Positions 9,650-19,237 of a stretch of 64,000 nt of DNA are shown in pieces (positions within the stretch are counted from its first letter, which is position 1; each line of letters opens with the position of its first letter). Source of the DNA: Gracilaria vermiculophylla. Lineage: Eukaryota > Rhodophyta > Florideophyceae > Gracilariales > Gracilariaceae. Made by a program: the position numbers and the translations under genes. The DNA is taken from NCBI GenBank assembly GCA_019155205.2, contig JAHNZQ020003147.1, positions 564,085-628,084 of the forward strand, in the 5' to 3' direction. The notes under the pieces are model-generated. The model was not told the DNA's origin. It did no database searches and worked only from the letters and a program-made list of their open reading frames with translations.

Positions 9650-10351
9650 CTACGAGTGGGAGCTAGCGGCTGAATCACCTTTGTCGTCTTGACTAGCGGC
9701 GCGAAGGGGATGGGAAGCGAGATTCTCTTCAAGCGTTCTAATCACTCTTCCTACAGAACCCTCAACAACTTTAGCATCGTGCGGCACCACATCAACTGGT
9801 TTGTTTCGAGCAACAAATTGCTCCAATGATTGCTGAGCCGTTGCTGCAGCCCCGGAGATAGCGGCGCCGAAGGCAGCAGCCGGTCCAGCAGGTGTCCAGC
9901 CTCCAACGGCAGCAGCGAACAGACCACAAGTGAGAGCACCAGCGGCAGCATAGTTTGCAGGATGCTCAGCTCTTCCTGTAAAACCTGAATGCCCAACTAG
10001 GAGGGCAGTTGCGGAAAAAACTGACGCAAAAATTCCAAGACGAGAGCCAGTGAGGATGCTCTCGCGAACAAAGAAAACAGCGATACGATGCTGCACGGAG
10101 TTTGTCGGCACAGGGCTTGGTATGTTCGTGTTTTGGGCTTGTCGCAATCCGCGATAGCCTCCAAAGAGCATACCGCCAATAACACCAAATGACGTCTGAG
10201 AGCACCATGTTCGTAGGGATTCTGGGGCCTCTGGAGGTGCTTCACCAGGTTGCACACGGCGAAAAGCGTCCCTGATGGATGCAACGTTTTTAATTAGTTC
10301 TTTGTCCGAGTTTCCAGAGGGGGTCCCGCTACTTCCCCCGTCTACTGACAT
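9650..10351 (-). CDS. Tim17/Tim22/Tim23 family inner-membrane protein, TIMMDC1-like (233 aa)
   Basis: Small-residue-rich helical segments are the hallmark of the Tim17/22/23/PMP24 family: FGVIGGMLFGGYRGLRQA, GSRLGIFASVFSATALL and AAGALTCGLFAAAVGGW. These predict about four membrane helices between residues 55 and 185, flanked by soluble polar ends. The family includes protein translocases of the mitochondrial inner membrane, the complex I assembly factor TIMMDC1 and plastid relatives. The overall layout, with a soluble N-terminal stretch, suggests TIMMDC1-like, but I cannot assign the subfamily. The start is the ATG at 10351 (MSVDGG); the frame extends upstream only by a non-ATG codon. Confidence 0.7.
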   Translation of the reverse strand: MSVDGGSSGTPSGNSDKELIKNVASIRDAFRRVQPGEAPPEAPESLRTWCSQTSFGVIGGMLFGGYRGLRQAQNTNIPSPVPTNSVQHRIAVFFVRESILTGSRLGIFASVFSATALLVGHSGFTGRAEHPANYAAAGALTCGLFAAAVGGWTPAGPAAAFGAAISGAAATAQQSLEQFVARNKPVDVVPHDAKVVEGSVGRVIRTLEENLASHPLRAASQDDKGDSAASSHS

Positions 10352-10432
10352 CCTCTTTATGCGAAAAATTCCTGTGGTTTGAAAGACGCGGAATTCCAGG
10401 ATTAAGCGAAAAAACTCCAGCAATTACTTCTC

Positions 10433-10735
10433 TCAGTGCGACAAACGTTCTTTGTGGATACATGATATCGATGATCGTCGACCATCTCCGCGTTGGCAAC
10501 TTGCTACAATATGCGACGGAAGAGCTTTAAAAATGGCATCCTTTAGTACACAAAACCCAGACAGTGAAAGTTCTTGATCTGGTTGATGTCCACGTGGTGT
10601 TCTTGGGTTGGTTGAAACAGAACATGGAGGACGACGTCGCTGACCAGCACGAGACGGCCGGTACAACTCGCAACCGTCTTCGTTGTCACAGCAGTTCACT
10701 CGCTGGACCAGTTCATTCAACCGTCTAGAACTCAT
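10433..10735 (-). CDS. Doubtful 100-aa ORF upstream of the Tim17-family gene
   Basis: An ATG-initiated frame with no recognised domain and several Cys and Arg residues. It starts only 36 bp from the LysRS start on the other strand and ends 81 bp before the Tim17-family ATG. It may be an upstream ORF in that gene's leader, a short independent gene or chance. No splice pair that would fuse it to the downstream gene was found. Confidence 0.2.
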   Translation of the reverse strand: MSSRRLNELVQRVNCCDNEDGCELYRPSRAGQRRRPPCSVSTNPRTPRGHQPDQELSLSGFCVLKDAIFKALPSHIVASCQRGDGRRSSISCIHKERLSH

Positions 10736-10771
10736 GGGATCGCCCCATTATAGATCAATCTGATCTCCCCA

Positions 10772-12619
10772 ATGACTGGCGTTTCAGAAATCATGAACGG
10801 AATCCAAAAGATGGATACAAGTGAAGATGGCGCCCCAAAGGAATCATCTGTTGTTTTTCCAGAAGCGCTGCAGAGAGCAATTGATGAAGCTGCCGCCGCA
10901 GCAGCAGAACCTGGGCTAAGCAAAAACGAATTGAAGAGGAGACAGAAAGCGCACCGTAAATCCATCGAAGCAGCCGAAAAAGCTGTGGCAAAGGCGAAGA
11001 AGGCGGCCTCGAAGCCCACCAAGAAGATGGATCCCAATGCCAATATGTTGAACGACTCAGGTGAAGATTTGGATCCATCTCAGTACATATCCAATCGCAA
11101 AGCTGTTCTTCGCTCCTTAAAGGAGGCGGGCACGAATCCCTACCCTCACAAGTTTCAAGTGTCAATGTCGATCCCAGAGTTCATAGACAAGTATGCTGAG
11201 AATATTATTCCCGGGCAGCAACTGGAAGAACCAATCATTTCTCTTGCTGGAAGAATATACTCTAAGAGGGCTGCTGGGACGCGACTTGTGTTTTATGACT
11301 TGCGCGGTGACGGTGTCAAGGTTCAAATCATCGCTGATGCTCAGAAGGGCGGTTCCACTTTTCTGCAAGATCACGCACGGATCAGAAGGGGGGATATCGT
11401 CGGTGTAAGAGGATACGCTGGCAAGTCACGCAAAGGCGAATTTAGCATTTTCGCCACTCAAGTTGTGATATTGTCCTACTGCCTACATATGCTACCGAAA
11501 CTCGAACAAAGGCTAACAGACAGTGAAGTTAGGTTCCGGCAAAGATATCTCGACCTCATTGTGAATCAGAATAACCGCGATATATTCATTCGGCGGAGCA
11601 AGATCATAAAGTTCATTCGCCGCTTTTTGGATGACCGTGGATTTATGGAAGTTGAGACACCAATGATGAGTGCCCTTCCAGGTGGTGCAACTGCGAAGCC
11701 GTTCAAGACGTACCACGAAGATCTCAAGACTACCATGTATATGAGAGTTGCACCAGAGCTCTACTTGAAGATGCTCGTTATTGGAGGTCTGGAACGCGTC
11801 TACGAAATCGGAAGAAATTTCCGTAACGAATCCATAGATCTCACTCACAACCCAGAGTTTACAGCCTGTGAGTTTTATGCAGCTTACCTGGACTATTCTG
11901 ATCTCATGGACATTACGGAACAGATGCTTTCGGCATTGGTGATGGAGGTGACTGGCAGCCACATAATCACGTATCACCCAGACGGCAAGGATGGGCGTGA
12001 AGTTAAAATAGACTTCTCCCCTCCTTTTAAAAGGATATCCATGGTGTCCGGGTTAGAGGAGCGATTACGGAACATTCTAGGCGACGAAATGTTTAGCATT
12101 CCGAAAGACCTAGAAGCAGAGACAACACGCCAATTCCTGGATGACCTTCACACCAAACTTAATCTAGAATGTGAAGAACCTCGCACAACTGCGCGCCTTC
12201 TGGACTCTTTGGTCGGAGAATATATTGAGCCTGAGTGTATCAACCCCACATTCATTTGTGACCATCCGCAAATAATGTCTCCTCTCGCCAAATGGCATCG
12301 CGATATGCCTGGGATGACAGAACGCTTCGAGCTATTTGCCAACGGAAAGGAGCTATGTAATGCTTATACAGAACTAAATGATCCAGAAGTTCAGCGCGAG
12401 CGTTTTAGAGTTGCACAGAAAGATGTGAAGTCAGGGGACGAGGAAGCCATGGTTTACGACGAAGATTTCTGCCTTTCCCTGGAGTATGGTTTACCTCCCA
12501 CAGCAGGATGGGGCCTTGGAGTTGACCGCTTGTCCATGATGCTCACTGACAATTATTCCATCAAAGAAGTGCTTCTCTTCCCGGCAATGAAACCCAAGAC
12601 CGAGGCGGAAAGAGACTAA
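10772..12619 (+). CDS. KARS: Lysyl-tRNA synthetase, class II (615 aa)
   Basis: Attaches lysine to tRNA-Lys for translation. The order is a charged helical N-terminal extension ([20 protein letters not shown]), typical of cytosolic eukaryotic LysRS, then an OB-fold anticodon-binding domain from about residue 150 ([20 protein letters not shown]), then the class II catalytic domain. Motif 2 reads [20 protein letters not shown] and motif 3 reads [15 protein letters not shown]. Length fits the eukaryotic enzyme. No organelle leader is present, so the cytosol is expected. A dual-targeted form cannot be excluded, because internal ATGs occur near the N-terminus. Confidence 0.96.
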   Translation: MTGVSEIMNGIQKMDTSEDGAPKESSVVFPEALQRAIDEAAAAAAEPGLSKNELKRRQKAHRKSIEAAEKAVAKAKKAASKPTKKMDPNANMLNDSGEDLDPSQYISNRKAVLRSLKEAGTNPYPHKFQVSMSIPEFIDKYAENIIPGQQLEEPIISLAGRIYSKRAAGTRLVFYDLRGDGVKVQIIADAQKGGSTFLQDHARIRRGDIVGVRGYAGKSRKGEFSIFATQVVILSYCLHMLPKLEQRLTDSEVRFRQRYLDLIVNQNNRDIFIRRSKIIKFIRRFLDDRGFMEVETPMMSALPGGATAKPFKTYHEDLKTTMYMRVAPELYLKMLVIGGLERVYEIGRNFRNESIDLTHNPEFTACEFYAAYLDYSDLMDITEQMLSALVMEVTGSHIITYHPDGKDGREVKIDFSPPFKRISMVSGLEERLRNILGDEMFSIPKDLEAETTRQFLDDLHTKLNLECEEPRTTARLLDSLVGEYIEPECINPTFICDHPQIMSPLAKWHRDMPGMTERFELFANGKELCNAYTELNDPEVQRERFRVAQKDVKSGDEEAMVYDEDFCLSLEYGLPPTAGWGLGVDRLSMMLTDNYSIKEVLLFPAMKPKTEAERD

Positions 12620-12735
12620 AGAGTTTGAAATCATTCCTTCCCGAGAGTGGAATCTAATCTTGGCCATAACTGAAGTGAGTCCACAATGTAAAAGCTCTGC
12701 CAAATTAGACTGAACGGAGAGTAGACATATGTTGT

Positions 12736-15700
12736 CTAGTCCTTATTCATTTGTCGGTACCTGTGTAGTGATTCTTCATGCATTTGAGTCTTCCAGCTGT
12801 TGACAACATGGCGAAGTGTTGCTCCTAACCGGACCACTAATTCTCCATATCATGGTGTATCGCCCAAGCAAGACATCCGGGGCGCACTCACGAGTAGATG
12901 CGGTGTCTGATGCTCCGCTGAACTTCATTTTCAAGTTTTCATGTGAGGTGGAAGGCTTAGTTTTGCCGAAGTCCCCTTTGTCATCTTTGCACACTTGAAG
13001 CCGCTCGCTGATGGCTGCAAAGAGTGTGCTCATTTCATTGAACATGGGTTGAAGGGGCAATTCTCTGCCAGCCCCTTCATGATCACGGCACCAATCACTA
13101 ATATGCTCTAAGGATTCAGGAAGATGCTCGTCAATGAAAGCATTGCGAGCTAATTCTGATAGATATAGTATCTCAGACGAGATAAGTTGTTCTACTTCTG
13201 AAATAAGGAAGTTCGCCACAACCAATTCACACATTCCTTTGAAAACGCCTGTGTGACAAAGAATGGTTTGTTTGTGATATTTGAATTGCAGAATAGTTCG
13301 TAAAGTATAAAATGCTGCTTCTGCCAGCAAGGGACTCAAGGACGCAGCAGCAATATGGAGAAGCACTATGACGTTGGGAGTGAGAATGGATTGAAAACTG
13401 GCAATGTTACCTTTGGCCCCCCGAAGAAGAGAATTGAGTAGATACCAGGAGTTTGCTATTCTATTGGTTTCATCAACGCCCCCTGGCTCAAGCTCTGGAG
13501 TCAGCAGTCTCTCCCACGTCTTTGGCTCAGTGAGGAATTCCAAATTTATAGGGAGTTCAGGCATGATGCGAACAACAAGGTCTGTCTTGTGCATGAATAG
13601 ATTGAGTAGGCATGCGATAGATGATATGAGAATACCGGACGCCCTGCTGGCTGTCGGCACAGATGTAAAAAGCTTTATCGCCTGAGCTTCGACCCCGCTG
13701 TGACGGATGAAAGATATTTTTCCAGAGTCTTCCAAACCTCGAAGCAAAGCGATGATGCATCGAACGAGGTGAGAAAGAATATCAATCCTCGCTGTTGACT
13801 CCAAGTCTGATATACTCTCCCTGGTGAACGTATCGCAAACTACTCTCAACAGATCCCAACCTTGCTCGCAATCAGGAATGCTACCAGCGCTGGAAATAAG
13901 AAGTAGAAAGCTCTTTGATCTGTTGTATGCAATATTTGGACTGGACTTGGCTTCAGATGCAGGGATTATGCCCTGGTGCGGGCGGGATTTCAAAAAATTG
14001 CACACTGATGAGAGGGCCCCACATTCCGTTAAAGCCTTCATGAGAATATCGAAGGCATTCTTTCGCTCAAAGATATCCAAGACGCTTTCGACAATCACAT
14101 CGGGTATGAAAGAATGCTCCAAGGCGTACAATATGCTTTCACTTCCGCGTTGGTCGACGACAACCGATGTTAGCAGGTCGTCGAGCTTGCAATTTACGTT
14201 TTGCGGGTTCCTGTATTTTGTCGCGATAGTATCCCAAGCTGAGACAACTGGCGGTCCTCGTTTATAATTGGTGATCACGGCGTGAAGAATGATTCTGTCC
14301 GCTTCATCAGAAAAGGAGAAATGCTTGGCTTGCTGTAGGATGTTTTGCAGCGTTTGTTCTTTGATGTCATCTGCTGGGAAACACAGCCCGTTTTGGTGGC
14401 AGACGCTAGATATCAACCTCAGGATTCTTAGTGCGTGTGCCATGAGTTTTTCACAAGCAGTGATATCGTCACTTTCGAGACGGCGCATGTATCGCAATAA
14501 GGCCTCCAAAACTGCTTCAGGAAGACAAATATCGTCGATGCGATGAAGTTGAACAGCCTTATCGAGAAGAATGAACGCGGGAGCAAACGGTGACATGGAT
14601 TTTTCGCCGGCCAGTTCTGCCAGAATAGCTTGTTCGGAGGAAAGCGTGCTAACGTCGTTTGAGTGCGCAGTTTGCGCAACAGCGGCACTTATTCTCCACA
14701 AGTACACTGGCACAGAATCAAGTGCAGAGGTGAGAACTCGTCGCGGGGGGAAGAAGCGCCAGCACCACCTCTGAATGCACGTGCGGTCTTGTTCTGAGCA
14801 CGCTTGCGCCTGAATGAATGCTTGATGCAAGCCGTCGGAGAACATGGTGACAACATGCTCCATGTCAAAATGCGCGTCCGGGGCGTGCTCCAGTTGCGTT
14901 GCGCACCTGTCAAAGATAACGAGGACAAGTCGGCGCGCCAAAGGCTGCAGCTCGTCGCGCGGAATGTTGTTGTCTGCTGCGAGTGTCTGAAAGTGGGCGA
15001 CGGCAGCCGGCACAATGGGCGCGGCGACGCGAAGGTGCTTCTCCACAAGGCACTCGAGCACGCCCACGATGGCGTGCAGCTCTGGCACGGAGGGTTTGTA
15101 GCGGCGCAGCAGCACGGGCAGACATTGGGCGGCGTGCGCGAGGTTCTGGTCGGGCATGAGGCGCATGACGAAGGCGACGAGCTCGGGCACGAGGGCGGCG
15201 GCAAAGACGGAGGGCGGAGCGGCGGCGACGGCAGCGTTGACGACGCGACTCAGATGGGGGACGGCGCCGTGGGCGTACTCGGCAACGGCAAGGACGGTGC
15301 GAAGTGCATAACACCAGTGGAGTGGGGCGGCGGAGGGGGCGACGAGAGTGAGGGCGGCCAGGTTGGGCTTGACGAGCGCGTTTCGCTTCGAGCGCAGCGG
15401 GGGCAGATTGGCGTCTCGCAGACCCTCGATGAGGTACTCGAAGGCGTTGGGCAGGGCGGCGGTTTCGAAGCAGGCGCGAAAGAGCGAGGCGGCAAGCTCT
15501 CGGACGGGCGGTTGGGCGGAAATGAACGAGGCGCAGAGGACGCGGTTGAGCACGGGGTGGCGGTGCGGTTCGAAGGGGAGGCGCGACGAGTACAGGTGAA
15601 GGGCGGTTTGCAGAAAGAGGATTCGCGACGGATCGCAGGGGCGGGGCGGGAGCGCGGCCTCCAAGAGCGGCGGCAGCGAGCGTAACATGTGCGGCGAAAC

Positions 15701-16228
15701 GTAGACGATGACATGGCGTATGACGTGCGAGGCAGCGGCGTAGTCGGCGGAGGCGTGGCGCAAAACGGCTGCGCACAGGGCATCGGCGGAGGCGACGGGC
15801 ACGAGGGAAGGGGCTTGTTTGGAGGGCGAAGGGCAGGGGGCGAGCAGGGCGGACAGAAGTGGAATGGCTGGCGGGGGGGGCTGGTTGTGACAGATGGCTT
15901 GCGTGCACGACGAAATGAGGATGGAGCGGGCGGTGTCTGAAGGGAAGTGGGGCGAACGGGCCAGGGAAACACAGAGCGGGAGGAGGTCATGGTGCAGGAA
16001 CGGGGTGTGGAAGAGGGTGTGAATGAGAGCTTTGAGCAGCAGCTCGGCGGTGGGGTGGGAGAGGGGGGCGGAGGTGGACGAGGGCAGGACGGTCAAGGCA
16101 GCGGCGGCGGCGCGGCGGAGCGTGGGGAGGGCGCGGGGGTTCTGCAGCGTGTGCAGGGTGCAGTGCAGACATGAGGAGGAGGTAAAGTGGAGGGGCGGAA
16201 GGTGCGGATGGCGGGTGGCGCACGACAT
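12736..16228 (-). CDS. Large alpha-helical repeat protein, unknown function (about 1,150 aa)
   Basis: I do not recognise the family. From residue 20 to the end the protein is a run of amphipathic helices with Leu/Ala spacing like HEAT or armadillo solenoids (for example RTVLAVAEYAHGAVPHLSRV and LRTILQFKYHKQTILCHTGV), a fold usually used as a scaffold. There is no signal peptide. The ATG at 16228 (MSCATRHP) is preferred; the frame upstream is Pro/Arg low complexity over a poly-G tract. Without splicing the frame stops at 12776. A GTGAGT donor at 12891 and a TTAG acceptor before 12824 define a possible 67-nt intron. Splicing it would give a different C-terminus (LRHVVNSWKTQMHEES...) ending at 12736. 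I give that span, but the choice is unproven. Confidence 0.65.
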
Positions 16229-16274
16229 GGATGCATGGCAGAGGTGCGGGAAGCGAGCGGGAGCGCACGAGGGC

Positions 16275-16291
16275 GGGGGGGGGGGGGGGGG
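16275..16291. repeat. Poly-G homopolymer run (17 bp)
   Basis: An uninterrupted G run just upstream of the preferred start of the helical-repeat gene. It would be poly-Pro in the open frame, which argues that translation starts downstream of it. Confidence 0.9.
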
Positions 16292-16917
16292 TTTGAATTT
16301 TGGCGCGAAGCGAAAGGCGCCAATGAAACGCAAGCTGCGAGGCCACTTTGCGCTTGGCGCGGCAGGGGGCGGCGATGATTGGCGGAGTGAATGCGGATGC
16401 AAATTGCACACGCGTGCGGCGTGGCAGGAGGTGGCACGAGCTGCGGCGGGGGGGGGGCGGCAGCGGCGCCGCCGATGCGCGGCGGGGACGGGAGCATTGC
16501 GCGTCACGGGTGCGCTGATGTGTTGTGGCTGATGCCAAAAATAAGTGTGGCATGCAGCGCGCGGTGCGCGCTCGGGTGCGGCTTACAGCGCGGTGAGCAC
16601 CGCCGGCGCGCGCGGGGGAACGGGCGGACACGTATCGGCGCCGAGAGCGGCATGATGGCGGCGCCGTTCGCGCCGCCAGTCCGCGCCGCGACTGTCGGCC
16701 GCCGTGGGCGCGCCGCGGCGGGCGCGCCGAGCTGTGCGCGTGTAGCGCTCCGTCGCCGGCCGCCGGCCGCGAGCCACGCTGCGCCACGCTGCGCCACGCC
16801 GCGCGCGCGCCGCTGTGCGCGTGCGCCTCCTCAACCGCCGCTTTGTAAGCCCGCTGTCGTCGCGCGCAGCGCCACCACAATCGCCGCCGCCCCGCAGCTC
16901 GCGCGCCGTCGTCACAT

Positions 16918-16954
<37 letters not shown>

Positions 16955-16955
16955 G
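16918..16955. repeat. CCG trinucleotide microsatellite
   Basis: About twelve uninterrupted cgc/ccg triplets inside the GC-rich divergent promoter. Confidence 0.85.
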
Positions 16956-17438
16956 CGCTGTCGGAGGCGGCAAACATGTGCCACGCGCGCAATTGGCGAA
17001 GCGCCGCGACGCGACGGCGCCACGGGCGGCCGCGCGCGCGCGCCCGAGCTCACGCGGCACGCGCATCACGCGCATGCGCCGCGCCCGCGCTCGCACGTAG
17101 ACATGCCGCGCGGCGGCGGCCGGCGCGGCCAACGGCGGCTGTCCTCAGCGCGCGCCGCGCCCACTGCGCGCGCTGAAGACAGTGGCGCGCGCCCGCGCGC
17201 AACGTGCGCACTGCGCGCTGCGCACCGCGCGCCCGCGCCGCGCCCGCGCCTACACGTGTGGCGCCCCGCGCGCGCGCCGCCGCCGGCCGGGGGGGCGCGG
17301 CGCGCGCGCGCCGCCACGCGGCCGCTGCGCAATCATTCAGCGCGCCGTGTCACGCTGCGAGCGCCCGCTCCCTGCGCCCTGGAGCCACCACGTTGAGCGC
17401 GGCCGCGCCGCCCCGTCACGCCGCCTTTTGCGCCTTCG

Positions 17439-17454
17439 CCCCCCCCCCCCCCCC
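17439..17454. repeat. Poly-C homopolymer run (16 bp)
   Basis: An uninterrupted C run about 255 bp upstream of the LPMO-like ATG. Confidence 0.9.
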
Positions 17455-17708
17455 GCCCCGCCGCCCATCGCTTCCCGCCGCCGCGCCACGCTTTACATAC
17501 AGCGCACCTCCGCCGCAACTGCCGCTCCCGCCTCCCCTCCGTGCCACCGTTCTCCCCTCCCCCGTCCCCGTGTGTGCCTTGCTTCTCGCGCCGCCTGCCC
17601 CTCCCGCCTACCGCCTCCCGCCTCCCCACCCGCAGCTCCGCCTCCGGTACGTCGCCAAACTGTCGCCCACTGCCTGCCCGCTTGTCGCCGCCTTCCCCTG
17701 CTTAGACC

Positions 17709-18875
17709 ATGCTTCCCCGCAATCCTGCCGCCCGCCGCAACGCCTCGGCCTTCGCCGCAGCTCTGTCTCTGCTTGTCTGCGCCGTCAGCGCCCATCAGGC
17801 CATTTCGTATCCCCCGCCCATATCCAGGGACATTGCTTGCCGCATCAGTAACAAGCAAAACTGCCCCGGCCCGTGTCCCACCCGCGACCTCAGAAAAGAC
17901 CAGACGCCCAACAACCCGTCCATTACAGTGCAGAGAAACGGATGGGTGTCCATCAACACCATGGCCAACAACCATCGCGGCGGCTTCTCGCGCTGGACGC
18001 TCGTGCACGTTCGCGACATGTACAGCAAGAAAATGCACCAGAAAAACGCCTTTCTGTGGACGTGCGCCGACCTCTCCGTCACCAAGTGCACCAAGAGGAA
18101 CTACGATCGTGACTGCTTCTACGATAACAACGGCGTGTACTACCGCCATACCATCCAGATCCCGCCTATTTACAAGGACGGCGTATACGTTTTGGGCTGG
18201 GCTTGGTACGGCGGCGGTGAACGCTGGGGTGATTTCGGTGACTACTACGACTGCATGTACATCAAGGTGCAAGGCGGCCCATACTGGCCTGAGTATCAGC
18301 CCACGTTTTGGGCCGGCCCCTCGCTCTCCGGCCACAACGGTATGTGCCGGTCCACGGTGAACCGCCTTGGCATCTGCTGGCGTGAGCCGTGCCCGGACGG
18401 CGGCCGATGGACCAGCTTGCAGAAACCGGCCGAGTTCACGCACGGCCAGCCGCCGAGGCTGCCGGCCTCCCGCTTCTCCAATCCGTGGCAACCCATGCCG
18501 AGGAAGTTCAACTCGCCCTTCGTCACTGCTCTTACCATTCGCTCGGCGGACTACCCTGAGCGCGTGTTCACCAGCACGCTTGTCACCAGGAACGCGCACG
18601 TGTTCATCACCAGGAAGATGCGCCCGACGGTGACGTGCGAGGTGTCTGGCAGCGTGCAGTATGTCACCTTCTACGTCAATGGGCGCACCGGACGTACCGA
18701 CCACCAGGCGCCGTACACGATTGCCGGCGACTTTTACGACAAGCGCCGCGGAAGGTGGCGCTACGCGCCCTGGAAGCACGACATGAACGACAACGTGATG
18801 ACGCTGGCGTGCAAGGCCGTGGGCTGGGACGGCACGGAACACACGGCCAACCTGGAGCTCAGCACCGCCTTCTAG
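17709..18875 (+). CDS. Secreted LPMO-like (AA10/AA15-type) copper-enzyme candidate with C-terminal Ig-like domain (388 aa)
   Basis: A signal peptide (basic start, then SAFAAALSLLVCAVSA) should be cut after Ala28, leaving His29 as the first residue. The following HQAISYPPPISRD matches the start of lytic polysaccharide monooxygenases (H...P...R). A second histidine, His89, sits in MANNHRGGFSRW, close to the ANHxGxF pattern around the other copper-binding His. A later DYYDCMYIKV segment resembles the axial Tyr/Phe strand. LPMOs use copper and an oxygen co-substrate to break chitin or cellulose chains oxidatively. Many Cys (CRISNKQNCPGPCP and others) suggest disulfides. Residues from about 265 on look like an Ig/FnIII-like beta domain (VQYVTFYVNGRTGRT). 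The enzyme class is inferred from motifs; substrate is unknown. The gene is intronless, and GC-rich like its surroundings. Confidence 0.72.
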   Translation: MLPRNPAARRNASAFAAALSLLVCAVSAHQAISYPPPISRDIACRISNKQNCPGPCPTRDLRKDQTPNNPSITVQRNGWVSINTMANNHRGGFSRWTLVHVRDMYSKKMHQKNAFLWTCADLSVTKCTKRNYDRDCFYDNNGVYYRHTIQIPPIYKDGVYVLGWAWYGGGERWGDFGDYYDCMYIKVQGGPYWPEYQPTFWAGPSLSGHNGMCRSTVNRLGICWREPCPDGGRWTSLQKPAEFTHGQPPRLPASRFSNPWQPMPRKFNSPFVTALTIRSADYPERVFTSTLVTRNAHVFITRKMRPTVTCEVSGSVQYVTFYVNGRTGRTDHQAPYTIAGDFYDKRRGRWRYAPWKHDMNDNVMTLACKAVGWDGTEHTANLELSTAF

Positions 18876-19237
18876 ACGGCGCCGCTGCCCTTGCCTATGG
18901 AATCCAACTGTGCCGTGCGTGCTGCGTGTACATAATGCTTTTTGAGCCGCGCTGGGGCGCGGCGACTGACCCCCGACGTTGGCCGCGCGGTCTTGTACAT
19001 ATTGATGTTTGGCGGACGAGTACGGGCGGCGCACAGCGTCGTCGCTGCCATTTGTGTAAAGCTGCCGCCTGTTTTGCTCGTGTACGCATCGTCATTAAAG
19101 CGTCCGGTTTTTGTGCCCGCTGCCGGCTGGCGTCATTTTGAGCCCCATCACGCGGCGCGTGCGCGCGCCCCGCTCTACCTCCGCCGCGGGCAGCGCACAG
19201 GCCGCTGTCGTCCGCGTCCCCGCTTCGCGCGCGCCTC
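18876..19237. other. Spacer between LPMO-like and HDAC genes
   Basis: A 360-bp stretch holding the 3' UTR of the LPMO-like gene and the GC-rich promoter of the HDAC gene. No separate gene is supported. Confidence 0.5.

Larger units (their letters stand above)
16229..17708. promoter_or_regulatory. Very GC/CpG-rich divergent promoter region
   Basis: This 1.5-kb segment separates the ATG of the helical-repeat gene (-) from the ATG of the LPMO-like gene (+). It is exceptionally rich in G, C and CpG, and contains a CCG trinucleotide run at about 16918-16955, a poly-C run at 17439-17454 and many gcgc tracts. Long open frames in all six phases are Arg/Ala/Pro-rich and disagree with each other, as expected from composition alone. 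I find no gene here and treat it as a bidirectional regulatory region. Confidence 0.55.

Noticed and set aside
14804..15685. A 293-codon + frame rich in Gly, Glu and Arg
   Set aside because: It is the mirror of the coding - strand helical-repeat gene in a GC-rich stretch and has no domain.
15987..17132. A 381-codon - frame and several other long frames in the 16-17.5 kb GC-rich segment
   Set aside because: All six phases are open there because stop codons are rare in this composition; peptides are Arg/Ala/Pro low complexity.
17182..18360. A 392-codon + frame overlapping the LPMO-like gene
   Set aside because: It is in another phase of the real gene, with Arg/Pro/Thr-rich composition.
17493..19034. 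A 513-codon - frame
   Set aside because: It lies antisense to the LPMO-like gene, which has a signal peptide and clear motifs; the frame lacks domains.
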